DNA from: JAWKZG01 sp041396125
Lineage (GTDB): Bacteria > Pseudomonadota > Gammaproteobacteria > Competibacterales > Competibacteraceae
Length of the DNA: 64,000 nucleotides
Reading direction: 5' to 3'
NCBI GenBank assembly: GCA_041396125.1
Contig: JAWKZG010000005.1
Location: 186,001 to 250,000, forward strand
In this document: in pieces, positions 8,349 through 17,729 of the stretch
Layout: every line of letters starts with the position of its first letter
Numbering within the stretch: the first letter of the stretch is position 1
Position numbers and translations under genes: made by a program
The notes under the pieces: model-generated
Seen by the model: the letters and a program-made list of their open reading frames with translations, nothing else
Told to the model about the DNA's origin: nothing
The model's database searches: none

Positions 8349-9386
8349 TCAGAGTCGGTCGAAGAATGAGGAATCAGCCTTGGGCCGGCTGTCGGCGACC
8401 ATCGCATCGAACGCCACCTGAGCGGTCTTCGCCTCTTCCAGCAACCAGTCACGGAACGCTTTGATAGCAGGCTCGTCTTCCTTGCCCTGCACGCAAACAA
8501 TGTAATACGCCACGCTGGATTCGCTGTAAACATTGAATAGTTTGACCAGACGACCAGCCTGCAGGTCGTCCGCAACGTGGGCACTGCGGGCCAGCGCTAT
8601 ACCCTGCCCGTCCAGGGCCGCCTGCAAGGCCATACTGGAATCCGAGAATAGCGTGCCACGCGGCATTTTACGCACCTCCACCCCGGCATCACGGAACCAG
8701 TCGCGCCAGCGCGGCGTGATGTCTTTGGTATAGCGGCGCAAGAGCGGATAGTGGAGCAGATCAGCCGGGTTTCTGGGCGGCGTCAGCCGTTCCAGAAGAT
8801 GCGGACTGCAGACCGGGAACACATATTCACGCAATAATAACGTGCTGTGCAAACCTGGCCATTGCCCTCGCCCCAATCGAATCCCGACATCAGCCTGCCC
8901 ATTGCGAAAGTCCACCAGTTCCTCGGTAGTGGACAGCCAAACCTCGATGTCAGGATGACGCTGATTGAAGTGGCCAAGACGGGGCACCAGCCATTTGAAC
9001 GCAAACGACTGCAACAGGCTGACCCGTAAAACACCCCGTTTATCATCCCCCTGCAGTTCCTGCAAAATCGCGCCCAGACGTTCAATAAAGTCCCGTACCA
9101 CGGGCACCAGAGCCTGACCTGCTGCGGTTAATACCACACGGCGCCCCTGCCGCTCGAACAGCCGAATATTCCAAAGCTGTTCCAGATGCCGGATTTGATG
9201 ACTGATTGCGCTTTGCGTGACGTGCAGTTCCTCTGCCGCACGACTGTAACTGAAGTGGCGTGCAGCGGCTTCCAGAGCCCGCAGCGCTGACATGGGAGGA
9301 AAACGAATGCTCATCGAGTGTTGAGGCCATTTTGAGGGATATTGGTGGCGTGCTTCAAAGGTGCCGGGAGCGTGTCGGCCATTCAT
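8349..9386 (-). CDS. LysR-family transcriptional regulator, GcvA-like
   Basis: A 345-residue LysR-type regulator. The helix-turn-helix is clear: LRALEAAARHFSYSRAAEELHVTQSAISHQIRHLEQ, and the effector domain resembles GcvA relatives (FKWLVPRLGHFNQRHPDIEVWLSTTEE). I place the start at 9386 because GAGGA lies 7 bases upstream of that ATG; an internal ATG at 9314 would give the usual GcvA-like MSIRFPPMSALRALE start but has no ribosome site. Glycine cleavage genes are absent from the window, so GcvA is only the nearest family, not the function. It is divergent from a tiny membrane peptide and a DUF1127 gene, its most likely targets apart from itself. Confidence 0.88.
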   Translation of the reverse strand: MNGRHAPGTFEARHQYPSKWPQHSMSIRFPPMSALRALEAAARHFSYSRAAEELHVTQSAISHQIRHLEQLWNIRLFERQGRRVVLTAAGQALVPVVRDFIERLGAILQELQGDDKRGVLRVSLLQSFAFKWLVPRLGHFNQRHPDIEVWLSTTEELVDFRNGQADVGIRLGRGQWPGLHSTLLLREYVFPVCSPHLLERLTPPRNPADLLHYPLLRRYTKDITPRWRDWFRDAGVEVRKMPRGTLFSDSSMALQAALDGQGIALARSAHVADDLQAGRLVKLFNVYSESSVAYYIVCVQGKEDEPAIKAFRDWLLEEAKTAQVAFDAMVADSRPKADSSFFDRL

Positions 9387-9500
9387 GAGTAAATCCTCAT
9401 GATTTGGATGAATATTAATCGTTTTTTCTTTTACGGGTAAGCGTTTATAGTACATCGCACAATTTGATGCAATGCAACATTATTTTTCAAGGTGAGTGCG

Positions 9501-9587
9501 ATGTTTTCTGATGCTGTTATCAAGGTTGGCGCTGCTTATGTCGGCGCTATTGTATTAATCACACTTATAGCCCAAGTATTGTCCTGA
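9501..9587 (+). CDS. Small single-pass membrane peptide, 28 residues
   Basis: A short open frame of 28 codons starting MFSDAVIKVGAAYVGA and ending IAQVLS, with one hydrophobic stretch from about residue 9 to 27 that is long enough to span the membrane. A good ribosome site (AAGGTGAG) lies 5 to 8 bases before the ATG, and the stop is 14 bases before the DUF1127 start, so both would be made from one message. I know no named family. Its position between a divergent LysR regulator and DUF1127, and its ribosome site, make it more likely than chance to be translated. Confidence 0.6.
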   Translation: MFSDAVIKVGAAYVGAIVLITLIAQVLS

Positions 9588-9601
9588 GTGAGGTGAATGT
9601 C

Positions 9602-9844
9602 ATGTCTCTAGTGCATAGCAACAATTCTTCCATCAAGCAGCGTGTTCTGCGTTGGTACAAAAAGCAACAGGCCATTCGCGAAATGCGCAGTCTGCCAGAT
9701 CATCTGTTAGTCGATATCGGTGTGCAGCGTGATCAGATTCCGGCCCTGGTCAACGGCATGATGGCTCGTCAATCCACCTGGCAGGATGTACCAGCTCAAT
9801 CTGCAAGCCACTCGTTTGCGTCTCCTCAGCGCCACTCTTCCTGA
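9602..9844 (+). CDS. DUF1127 domain small protein
   Basis: An 80-residue basic protein with the DUF1127 (YjiS-like) motif at about residues 12-50: QRVLRWYKKQQAIREMRSLP followed by DHLLVDIGVQRDQIPALV. DUF1127 proteins in alphaproteobacteria have been tied to RNA binding and to carbon and phosphate metabolism, so a regulatory role is plausible but unproven here. I use the ATG at 9602 because GAGG lies 8 bases upstream; a GTG nine bases earlier is less likely. The C-terminal 30 residues (AQSASHSFASPQRHSS) are polar and probably disordered. A strong terminator follows 16 bases after the stop. Confidence 0.87.
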   Translation: MSLVHSNNSSIKQRVLRWYKKQQAIREMRSLPDHLLVDIGVQRDQIPALVNGMMARQSTWQDVPAQSASHSFASPQRHSS

Positions 9845-9860
9845 TGTGTGCCGGCAATAG

Positions 9861-9907
9861 CCGCTCGCGGTAAACAACTGTCTTAATCCGCGAGCGGTTT
9901 TAGCTTT
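9861..9907 (+). terminator. Rho-independent terminator after the DUF1127 gene
   Basis: A perfect 10-base-pair stem (CCGCTCGCGG pairing with CCGCGAGCGG) with a 17-base loop is followed by TTTTAGCTTTT. It ends the transcript carrying the membrane peptide and the DUF1127 gene. Confidence 0.88.
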
Positions 9908-10087
9908 TCCCTTCATCAATCCGCTGTTTTTCCATACTTTCCCCCATTGATCTCTGTGCGGTCCAACCCCGTTTGCCAAGCTCTATTTCAAACAGGGAAG
10001 TATGCGCCCAGTCCTTTGTACGCGGCTGTCTAACCCGCCTTATTCACTGATACCCTAAACAGCATTTCGGCTGCTATAGTGGCCGCA

Positions 10088-10528
10088 ATGAAGCGTCCGT
10101 TTTTAGTACCCTTGCTACTCGCCCTGTCTGGTGGTCTGTCCGCTCACTATCCGCCATGGTTGTTTGGCCTGCGTCTGGCAGCTCAATTATCGAGCGCGAT
10201 GCTACTGGTTTTTGGCGGTTTTCTGCTGCTGCTGCAACCCGGTTGGCCAGTGGCTGTTTACGCTGTGCTGATGCTGGCGTTCGGTGCCATCAATATAGCC
10301 GCCCTGTATCGTCTTAAAACGGCCCGCTCCGAGCCTTGCCGGCTATGTTTCTGGGCGCATATCTGCAGCGCTCTGTTACCGCTGGCTTACGCGCTCGGCA
10401 TATTGCTCAATAATAGCGAGCAGGATTTTGCCTGGGCTCATTTACTGGCGGTAGCAACACCAGCCGCATTAACCAGTTTTGCTGTTGCGCAATCACGCCG
10501 GTTTCGCTGCAATAAAACGGCCCGCTAA
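10088..10528 (+). CDS. Small multi-pass membrane protein of unknown function with a CxxC motif
   Basis: A 146-residue protein with about four hydrophobic segments (near residues 4-22, 30-50, 53-75 and 87-110, with a further weaker one near 117-135). A cysteine pair, CRLC, sits near residue 80 at the edge of a helix, and a further cysteine follows in FWAHICSALL. Membrane proteins of the DsbB/VKOR or MauE type also carry such pairs, but the rest of the sequence does not let me assign it to them. I take the ATG at 10088; a GTG nine bases upstream is possible. The last 4 bases overlap the convergent malQ gene. Confidence 0.68.
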   Translation: MKRPFLVPLLLALSGGLSAHYPPWLFGLRLAAQLSSAMLLVFGGFLLLLQPGWPVAVYAVLMLAFGAINIAALYRLKTARSEPCRLCFWAHICSALLPLAYALGILLNNSEQDFAWAHLLAVATPAALTSFAVAQSRRFRCNKTAR

Positions 10529-12717
10529 GCAGGTCGCTCAGCCCGCAACATCTCGGCCAGTTGCTGTAAACGCACATCGGATGGCCAGTCTTCCAGTAGC
10601 AGAGGCAATTTGCGCCGCCAGTTCGGGTAGGCATCCACGGTACCCGGCAGATTCACCTGATCGACGCACTCCAGCACATCGTCGATCTGCACCATCAGCA
10701 AGCGAGCCGGGCTGCGTGCCAAAAACCGTTGCACCGCCAGGACCAGCCGGGCCGGTGTAGCTGTTGGGTCGGTTTCAGACTCGGCCCATAAACCGGTGTG
10801 TGCCAGTGCGGCTGTCAAACGCGCCTTATCCTGCGTCCGTGTTTCACGCAGCGATTGTTCCAGCTGTTCTGACGGGTATAGGCCCAATTCTGCCCGCAGT
10901 TGCAAATCCCGCCCCTGCCAGAACCCGATCAGCGTTGGTAAATCGTGTGTACTGGCAGTAACCAGGGCTTGCTCAGGATAATGTTCAGGCAATTTGAAGG
11001 AGTGATCCCCTTGCCAATGCTTCTCGAAATACAGTACCCGGTAAGATAAGACCCCTGCCTCATCCAGAGCTTGGCGGACATGATCCTCGACCGTGCCCAG
11101 ATCCTCGCCCACCACCAGGCACTGGTTGCGCTGACTTTCCAGCGCCAGAATGCCGAGCAGATCGGCAAACGGATAACTGACATACGCGCCCGCCGCCGGT
11201 GTACTGTCTGGCGGTACCCAGAACAGGCGCGACAAACCCATGACATGATCAATACGCAGCGCGCCGGCATAACGCATGGAAGCCCGCAAGGCAGCGATGA
11301 AAGCCTGATACCCGGATGCTCGCAGTGCCACAGGCTGATACGGTGCCAGCCCCCAATCCTGACCGGTCGGACTGAAGTCGTCCGGTGGCGCACCGATATG
11401 TGCATCCGCCGCGTAGACCTGCGGTTCAGCCCAGACTTCAGCACCCGCACTGTCCACTCCGACCGCCAGATCGCAGTACAGGCCAATAGCCAGCCCCAGT
11501 TCCTGCGCCAGCTGCCGGGCAGCTTGTAGCTGCTCATGCGCCAGCCACTGCAGATACGCAAAAAACAGAACCTCCTCGGCATGCTCCGCAGCAAACCGGG
11601 TGCAACAGTCCGAGTCAGGATCGCGGTAACTGGGCAACCAGCTGCGCCAGCCGTGGCAGGCCGGGTCCAGCTGATAAAACCAGGCCTGTAAAGCTTCGGC
11701 CAGTGCATGCCGGGTCAGCGGTGTGCCGGCAGTCTGACGAAAAGTCTCGAACGCCTGTCGCCTGGGGCTGGACGGCGGCTGCAGGCAAAAATGCGCAAAC
11801 AGGCAGCGCAGCACCTGAAACTTCAGCACCGACACCGCGTGGTAGTCGATTAATTCGGCTTCCCGCAGCGTGTGCAAACGGGTTTGAAAGTCCTCTGCCT
11901 GCACCATCGCACGGGCTTCAGCACAAGCCGCATAATCAGGCACGGCCTCAATATCCAGATACAGCGGATTCAGAAATCGTCGGCTGGACGGACTATACGG
12001 GCTGTAGCGCCCGGCATCGTGCGGAAACAGGGCATGCAGCGGATTCACGCCGAGCGCGGCAGCACCCAGCGTGGCGGCGGTGCGCAGCGCAGCCTGCAGA
12101 TCACTGAAATCACCCATGCCCCAGCTACGGCGCGAGCGCAAGGCATAAAGCTGCACAGAAAGTCCCCAACACCGGTTCTTCTCCGGCTCAGCGGACGGGT
12201 TGTCCTTTGCTGCCAGCGGCATTGCCTGATAGCAGCGGGCTGGTGTGATAATCAGCAGACAGCACTGATCTTCGATGAACAATCGATGATAGCCACAAGG
12301 CAGATTATACGGCAGCACCCACTGGGCCTGCTGATAGCCTTCAGAGCCGACGCTCAGGGGCAACTGCCGGATATCGATCTGACCATGCTGTGACTGGCCT
12401 TGCTCTTCGTCCAATTGCCATTGCAAAGTTGCCGGCAGTGCTGTAGCGGCTGCTTCCGGCAGCGACAGGGACACCTGTACAGGTTGCCGGTCGACCCGCA
12501 CGACCAGCACGGGTGGCAACAGGCGAGAACCGTCCTGCTGTTTGTGCTCGTGCACCGTCTGCGCCATGGCGGCGGGATCGGTCGGTACATGCATGGCTTT
12601 CAGCAGCGCCAGCTTGCTCGCCACCGACACCTGGTGGTGCTGCCCCCAAATATCATAATAGTCAGGCTGAATACCGTACAATCCGGCACATTCGTGGATT
12701 ATCTGCTCGTAGTCCAT
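10525..12717 (-). CDS. malQ: 4-alpha-glucanotransferase (amylomaltase, GH77)
   Basis: This enzyme transfers glucan segments between maltodextrins, making chains long enough for phosphorylase and releasing glucose. At 730 residues it has the bacterial MalQ length, with an N-terminal beta domain (about residues 1-150) and a GH77 barrel. Catalytic motifs are visible: LRIDHVMGLSRLFWVPP (nucleophile Asp), VVGEDLGTVEDHVR (acid/base Glu) and ASTHDLPTLIGFWQGRDL (third Asp). It is the last gene of a tight operon, 2 bases after glgX. Its stop overlaps a convergent small membrane protein gene by 4 bases. Confidence 0.96.
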   Translation of the reverse strand: MDYEQIIHECAGLYGIQPDYYDIWGQHHQVSVASKLALLKAMHVPTDPAAMAQTVHEHKQQDGSRLLPPVLVVRVDRQPVQVSLSLPEAAATALPATLQWQLDEEQGQSQHGQIDIRQLPLSVGSEGYQQAQWVLPYNLPCGYHRLFIEDQCCLLIITPARCYQAMPLAAKDNPSAEPEKNRCWGLSVQLYALRSRRSWGMGDFSDLQAALRTAATLGAAALGVNPLHALFPHDAGRYSPYSPSSRRFLNPLYLDIEAVPDYAACAEARAMVQAEDFQTRLHTLREAELIDYHAVSVLKFQVLRCLFAHFCLQPPSSPRRQAFETFRQTAGTPLTRHALAEALQAWFYQLDPACHGWRSWLPSYRDPDSDCCTRFAAEHAEEVLFFAYLQWLAHEQLQAARQLAQELGLAIGLYCDLAVGVDSAGAEVWAEPQVYAADAHIGAPPDDFSPTGQDWGLAPYQPVALRASGYQAFIAALRASMRYAGALRIDHVMGLSRLFWVPPDSTPAAGAYVSYPFADLLGILALESQRNQCLVVGEDLGTVEDHVRQALDEAGVLSYRVLYFEKHWQGDHSFKLPEHYPEQALVTASTHDLPTLIGFWQGRDLQLRAELGLYPSEQLEQSLRETRTQDKARLTAALAHTGLWAESETDPTATPARLVLAVQRFLARSPARLLMVQIDDVLECVDQVNLPGTVDAYPNWRRKLPLLLEDWPSDVRLQQLAEMLRAERPA

Positions 12718-12719
12718 AC

Positions 12720-14870
12720 TTACTCTGAGGAATGTTCTGAGCGCGGCAAAGGCGCGCTGTCAGCATGAGTCTGCAGGGCGTATACCGCCACTGATCGGGC
12801 TGGCAGGGTCACACTTGCCGCGGCAGCAAGCAGGTTGGGAAAATCATCCGTAGTTGCCAGCAAAAAGTGCCATCCTGTCGCGTTACGCACCTCAGGCAAG
12901 TGAAACAGCACAGCGTCGGCACTTGCGTTAAACAACAGCAACAAGGTTTCACAGGGCTCTACGGCGGCGGCTGTAGACGGGTTGACAGCGGTCGCGTCAC
13001 CCGCCAGCAGAACACCCAAGCAACGTGCTGCGGGGTCATGCCAGGCCGTATCATCCAGTCTGGTGCCAGCCGCTCCCAACCATTGGATATCAGCCAGGCC
13101 GGTATTGGGCGAGAAATTACTGGCATGCAGGAACCAGGGGCGACGCAGCACCGGATACTGTCGGCGCAGCTGCAACAGGCGGCGGGTAAATGCCAACAGT
13201 TCCGGGTCGGTCCGGTTCCAGTCCAGCCAGTTGAGCGGATTGTCCTGGCAATACGCATTGTTATTGCCCTGCTGCGTGCGGCCAATTTCATCACCAGCCA
13301 ACAACATCGGCGTACCCTGCGCCAGTAACAAGGTGGCCAGCAGATTACGCTGCTGCCGGGCGCGCAAGGCTTGCAGCTGCGGATCGTTACTGGGGCCTTC
13401 CACACCGTAATTAGCACTGAAATTTTCGTGATGGCCGTCGCGGTTGTTTTCACCGTTGGCTTCGTTATGACGTTGTTTGTAACTGACCAGATCGAGCAGG
13501 GTGAAGCCATCGTGGCTGCAGATGAAATTGATGCTGGCATCGGGACGGCGACCGTTGTGCTCGAACAGATCAGCCGAACCATGCAGACGCTTGGCCAGTT
13601 CCGGCAGCTCGCCCGGATCACCGCGCCAAAAGCGGCGGGTACTGTCACGAAAACGGTCGTTCCATTCCGCCCAGCCGAGCGGAAACTGCCCACTCCGATA
13701 ACCGCCCGGCCCGATATCCCATGGCTCGGCGATCAGCTTCACCCGGTTCAGCACAGGGTCTTGTTGCACCGCATCGAAAAAGCCGCTGCCTGGATCAAAA
13801 CCGTGCTCTTCGCGCCCCAGTGCAGCTCCCAGATCGAAACGAAAGCCGTCAACCCGCATCTGCTGGACCCAGTAGCGCAAACTGTCCAGCACCATTTGCA
13901 GCACTCGTGGATGGGTCAGATTCAGGCTATTGCCACAACCACTGAAATCATTGTAATAACGCCGATCATCACTGCGCAGCCAGTAATATGACGCATTGTC
14001 GATACCGCGCCAGCATAGGGTTGGCCCCATGCGGTCGCCTTCACAGGTGTGGTTATACACCACGTCCAGAATCACTTCGATACCGGCATCGTGCAGTACC
14101 CGTACCAGATGCTTGAAATCCTTCAGTGAACCACTGCTCAAATAGCGCGGTTCAGGGGCAAAGTACGCCAGACTGCTGTAACCCCAATAATTGTGTAGCC
14201 CCTGTTTCACCAGGAAATGGTCATCAGCAAAGGCTTGCACCGGCATCAGTTCGACGGCAGTAATCCCTAGGGCTTTCAGATATGCGAGCACTTTGTCATG
14301 GGCCAGACCGGCGAAAGTACCTCGCAAGGGTTGCGGCAGTTCAGGATGACGGATGGTATAGCCGCGCACATGGATTTCATAAATAACCGTATCCGACCAG
14401 GCCGTGTTAGGGGCGCGCTCCTCGCCCCAGGTGAACGCTTCATCCACGACCACGCATTTGGGTACGCCACGGGCATTGTCGCGGCGGTCAAAGGATAAAT
14501 CCTCGCGCGGACTGCCCACCCGGTAGCCATAATGCGCCTCGGACCAGCGCAACGCCCCTTTGAGCTGTTTGGCATAGGGATCAAGCAGCAATTTATGATG
14601 ATTGAAGCGATGCCCCAGATGCGGCTCATAAGGCCCATAAACCCGATAGCCATACAGCGTGCCGGGCTGGCAGCCAGGCCAATAGCCATGCCAGATCTGA
14701 TCGGTGCAAGCGGGCAATACGAAACGCTCCAGTTCGCGCTGGCCGGCACGATCAAACACACAGAGTTCGACCTTTTCGGCATGCGCTGAAAACAGGGCAA
14801 AATTTGCGCCGCGGCCGTCCCAACTGGAGCCCAGCGGATAAGGCTGCCCCGGTTCCAAAGAACTGGCCAT
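12720..14870 (-). CDS. glgX: Glycogen debranching enzyme GlgX (GH13)
   Basis: Isoamylase-type enzyme that hydrolyses alpha-1,6 branch points of phosphorylase limit dextrin. The 716 residues comprise an N-terminal CBM48 domain (PYPLGSSWDGRGANFALFSAHAEKVELCVFD) and a GH13 barrel with VILDVVYNHT, the nucleophile motif DGFRFDLGAALG, the acid/base motif IAEPWDIGPGGY and the third acid in SHDGFTLLDLVSY. A C-terminal beta domain completes it. The gene starts 3 bases after the glgP stop and ends 2 bases before malQ, so the three are one transcription unit. No biosynthetic glg genes (glgA, B or C) are in the window. Confidence 0.96.
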   Translation of the reverse strand: MASSLEPGQPYPLGSSWDGRGANFALFSAHAEKVELCVFDRAGQRELERFVLPACTDQIWHGYWPGCQPGTLYGYRVYGPYEPHLGHRFNHHKLLLDPYAKQLKGALRWSEAHYGYRVGSPREDLSFDRRDNARGVPKCVVVDEAFTWGEERAPNTAWSDTVIYEIHVRGYTIRHPELPQPLRGTFAGLAHDKVLAYLKALGITAVELMPVQAFADDHFLVKQGLHNYWGYSSLAYFAPEPRYLSSGSLKDFKHLVRVLHDAGIEVILDVVYNHTCEGDRMGPTLCWRGIDNASYYWLRSDDRRYYNDFSGCGNSLNLTHPRVLQMVLDSLRYWVQQMRVDGFRFDLGAALGREEHGFDPGSGFFDAVQQDPVLNRVKLIAEPWDIGPGGYRSGQFPLGWAEWNDRFRDSTRRFWRGDPGELPELAKRLHGSADLFEHNGRRPDASINFICSHDGFTLLDLVSYKQRHNEANGENNRDGHHENFSANYGVEGPSNDPQLQALRARQQRNLLATLLLAQGTPMLLAGDEIGRTQQGNNNAYCQDNPLNWLDWNRTDPELLAFTRRLLQLRRQYPVLRRPWFLHASNFSPNTGLADIQWLGAAGTRLDDTAWHDPAARCLGVLLAGDATAVNPSTAAAVEPCETLLLLFNASADAVLFHLPEVRNATGWHFLLATTDDFPNLLAAAASVTLPARSVAVYALQTHADSAPLPRSEHSSE

Positions 14871-14873
14871 GAC

Positions 14874-17378
14874 TCAGCGCACCACAACCGGCTCCAGCTG
14901 CCAGATAGCCGAGTTATAGTCCTGAATCGTACGATCCGTGGAGAACCGCCCGCTGGCCGCGCTGTTCAGAATGCTCATCCGGGTCCAGTGCGCCGTATCC
15001 TGATAGGCTTCCGCTACCCGACGCTGTGCAGCCACAAAGCTGGCAAAATCGGCCGCTGTCAGCCAGGGATCGCCAGGACTTTCGATGGCAGCCAGGATCG
15101 GCTGGAACAGACCGGGCTCGAACTGGTTGAAATAGCCGCTGCGAATCAAGGCGATGACTTCTTTCAGATCTGGATCGTTGGCGATCAGTGTTTGCGGATC
15201 ATAGCCGTCGCGGGCGGCTTCAACCTGCTCGGCATTGAGACCGAACAAAAAGAAATGATCCGCGCCAACTGCTTCGCGAATCTCGATATTGGCCCCGTCC
15301 AGTGTGCCAATGGTCAGCGCGCCGTTCATCATGAATTTCATATTGCCGGTACCGGAAGCTTCTTTACCGGCTGTGGAAATCTGCTCGGACAAATCCGTGC
15401 CGGGACAGACGATTTCCATGGAAGTCACGCAGTAATTGGGCAGAAAAGCCACTTTGAGCAGATCGCCGACTGCGGGATCCTTATTGATCACCTGGGCAAC
15501 GTTATTGATGAACTTGATGATAAGTTTAGCCATCGTGTAGCCGGGGGCAGCTTTACCGCCGATCAGTACACAGCGTTTGACCCAACCGTCCAGATCACCA
15601 CGCTTGATGCGGCAATACAGATGGATCACATGCAAAATATTCAGTAACTGGCGTTTGTATTCGTGGATTCGCTTGACTTGCACATCGAACAGCGCAGCAG
15701 GATCAAACACCACTCCGCATTCAGCCCGCACCAGCTCCGCCAGCCGTATCTTGTTAGCGTGCTTGACCGATTGCCAGCGAGCGCGGAAAGCAGCATCTTC
15801 AGCATAAGGCATCAACTGTTGCAGCTGCGCCAGATCGGTCACCCAGTGCGGACCTATGCTCTGCGTGATCAGTTCGGCCAGCGCCGGATTACAGGCCGCC
15901 AGCCAGCGCCGTGGCGTTACCCCGTTGGTAACATTACGAAAACGCTGCGGCCAGAGTTCATAGAAATCCCGAAACAGACCCTGTTTCAGCAGATTGGAAT
16001 GCAGTTCAGCGACACCATTGACGGAAAAACTGCCGATGATAGCCAGATATGCCATCCGTACCATCGGTTCAGGGCCTTCCTCGATCAACGACATCCGCTG
16101 CTGACGTTGATTATCGCCCGGCCAGCGCCGCGCCACTTCGGCCAGAAAACGGGCGTTGATTTCGTAAATGATATCCAGATGACGCGGCAACAATTCCTGA
16201 AACAGGCGTACCGGCCAGCGCTCCAGTGCTTCCGGCAGCAGCGTGTGGTTGGTATAAGCCATACAGCGCGTGACGATACCCCAAGCCGCATCCCAACCCA
16301 GATTATGCTCGTCCATTAGCAAGCGCATTAATTCGGCCACCGCAATGCTGGGATGGGTATCGTTCAGTTGGAAACAATGTGTTTCGGCGAACTTTTCAAC
16401 CAGACTTTGCGGATCGTTACCATAGCGGTTATGCCACTGGCGCAGACTGTCTCTCAGGCTGGCGGCAGCCAGAAAATACTGCTGTCGTAGACGTAACTCT
16501 TTACCGTTTTCGCTGGCATCGTTCGGATACAGCACCATAGTGATATTTTCAGCCGCGTTTTTGGCCGCGACGGCTTCCGGATAACTGCCGGCATTGAATT
16601 CGCTCAGATCGAATTCATCAGTAGCAATGGCCGACCACAAGCGCAGAGTGTTGACGGTATCGTTCTGATAGCCCGGAATAGGGATATCATATGGCACAGC
16701 GAGCACATCATGGGTATCCACCCAGCGTACTCGAAGCTGCCCGTCAAAACCCTGGTAATACTCCGAGCGTCCACCGAACTGAATCCGTTGTGCGTACTCG
16801 GGCCGTTCCAGCTCCCAGGGATGTCCATCGCGCAGCCAGTGGTCGGGCTCTTCCTTCTGGTAGCCATTTTCAATATGTTGCCGGAACATACCGTAGCGGT
16901 AACGAATACCGTAGCCGATCACCGGCAGTCCAAGTGTGGCACAACTGTCCAGCAGACAGGCAGCCAGCCGCCCCAGGCCACCATTACCCAAGCCGGCATC
17001 GTGTTCGTACTGGGCGACTGCTTCCAGGCGCAGCCCCAGTTCGGCCAACGCCTGATGTACGCTGTCGGTGCCACCCAGATTAAGCATGGCATTAGTGAGC
17101 GAGCGGCCCATGAGATATTCCATCGACAGATAGCAGGTACGGCGGCTATTGCGCTGCTCGTAGGCATGCCGGGTTTTGTTGAGGCGTTCCATCAGGCGAT
17201 CGCGCAGGGTAAACGCCAGCGCCGTGTAAAGATAATGCGGCGATGTGGAAATGCGGTCACGGCCCAGTGTGTTACAAAAATAACGGCGCAGATCCGCCGC
17301 GATCCCGTCCGCATCCATCGCCAGCTCAGGTGATGTCAGTAACGCATCAGTCTCAGTGTTCTGTACGGTGTTTTGCAT
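14874..17378 (-). CDS. glgP: Glycogen/maltodextrin phosphorylase
   Basis: Pyridoxal-phosphate enzyme that releases glucose-1-phosphate from alpha-1,4 glucans. At 834 residues it is a full-length GT35 phosphorylase. The cofactor lysine lies in KEASGTGNMKFMMNGALTIG, and the glycine-rich GNGGLGRLAACLLDS and active-site HEYKRQLLNILHV segments are intact. It is the first recognised gene of the glgP-glgX-malQ operon; GGAAG lies 8 bases upstream of the ATG. The bacterial enzyme is usually not under the allosteric control seen in animals, so control is likely at transcription from the 350-base region upstream. Confidence 0.97.
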   Translation of the reverse strand: MQNTVQNTETDALLTSPELAMDADGIAADLRRYFCNTLGRDRISTSPHYLYTALAFTLRDRLMERLNKTRHAYEQRNSRRTCYLSMEYLMGRSLTNAMLNLGGTDSVHQALAELGLRLEAVAQYEHDAGLGNGGLGRLAACLLDSCATLGLPVIGYGIRYRYGMFRQHIENGYQKEEPDHWLRDGHPWELERPEYAQRIQFGGRSEYYQGFDGQLRVRWVDTHDVLAVPYDIPIPGYQNDTVNTLRLWSAIATDEFDLSEFNAGSYPEAVAAKNAAENITMVLYPNDASENGKELRLRQQYFLAAASLRDSLRQWHNRYGNDPQSLVEKFAETHCFQLNDTHPSIAVAELMRLLMDEHNLGWDAAWGIVTRCMAYTNHTLLPEALERWPVRLFQELLPRHLDIIYEINARFLAEVARRWPGDNQRQQRMSLIEEGPEPMVRMAYLAIIGSFSVNGVAELHSNLLKQGLFRDFYELWPQRFRNVTNGVTPRRWLAACNPALAELITQSIGPHWVTDLAQLQQLMPYAEDAAFRARWQSVKHANKIRLAELVRAECGVVFDPAALFDVQVKRIHEYKRQLLNILHVIHLYCRIKRGDLDGWVKRCVLIGGKAAPGYTMAKLIIKFINNVAQVINKDPAVGDLLKVAFLPNYCVTSMEIVCPGTDLSEQISTAGKEASGTGNMKFMMNGALTIGTLDGANIEIREAVGADHFFLFGLNAEQVEAARDGYDPQTLIANDPDLKEVIALIRSGYFNQFEPGLFQPILAAIESPGDPWLTAADFASFVAAQRRVAEAYQDTAHWTRMSILNSAASGRFSTDRTIQDYNSAIWQLEPVVVR

Positions 17379-17556
17379 AAGATTTCTTCCACAGCTTGTG
17401 ATATCTGGGGTTCGTATCCAGATTTTTACCCTGCGTCTCCTGCCCTGAGGTTCTCATCTTTGGCCGTACCGGTTTAGCCAGCACCAGATGACCCAGGATA
17501 CGCAGGATATGCCTGCCAAAAACCGGGAATGTCCCCTTGGCTTTCGACCTGCTCAT
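17353..17556 (-). CDS. Possible short basic leader ORF upstream of glgP (67 codons)
   Basis: An open frame of 67 codons, very basic (start MSRSKAKGTFPVFGRHIL, end HKLWKKSYAKHRTEH), overlaps the glgP start by 26 bases in another frame. Its ATG has a GGAAGG-type ribosome site 6 to 9 bases upstream. The arrangement would permit coupling of glgP translation to the short frame. There is no recognised domain, and a chance open frame in the leader is the main alternative. Confidence 0.25.
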   Translation of the reverse strand: MSRSKAKGTFPVFGRHILRILGHLVLAKPVRPKMRTSGQETQGKNLDTNPRYHKLWKKSYAKHRTEH

Positions 17557-17729
17557 AACCGCCTTCCGGCGCAGCGTGTTACAAACTGCCCGGCAGCATC
17601 AGTGGCAGGTCTTCCAGATTACAGCTTCCATGTAAGCAGAATTTTTGATGAGTGCAAGTAACCCGTGTGTATGGATATCAACTCTGGAATCCTGTTTCGG
17701 GGATGGCAGCAAATTGTTGCGCTGCCTGT
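17557..17729. other. Intergenic stretch between mobB and the glg operon
   Basis: Together with the leader frame next to it, this forms a gap of about 350 bases between the mobB stop and glgP. It should contain the glg operon promoter, read on the minus strand. I see a weak candidate (TTGCAC, 17 bases, TACATG) but no convincing promoter or hairpin. Confidence 0.4.
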
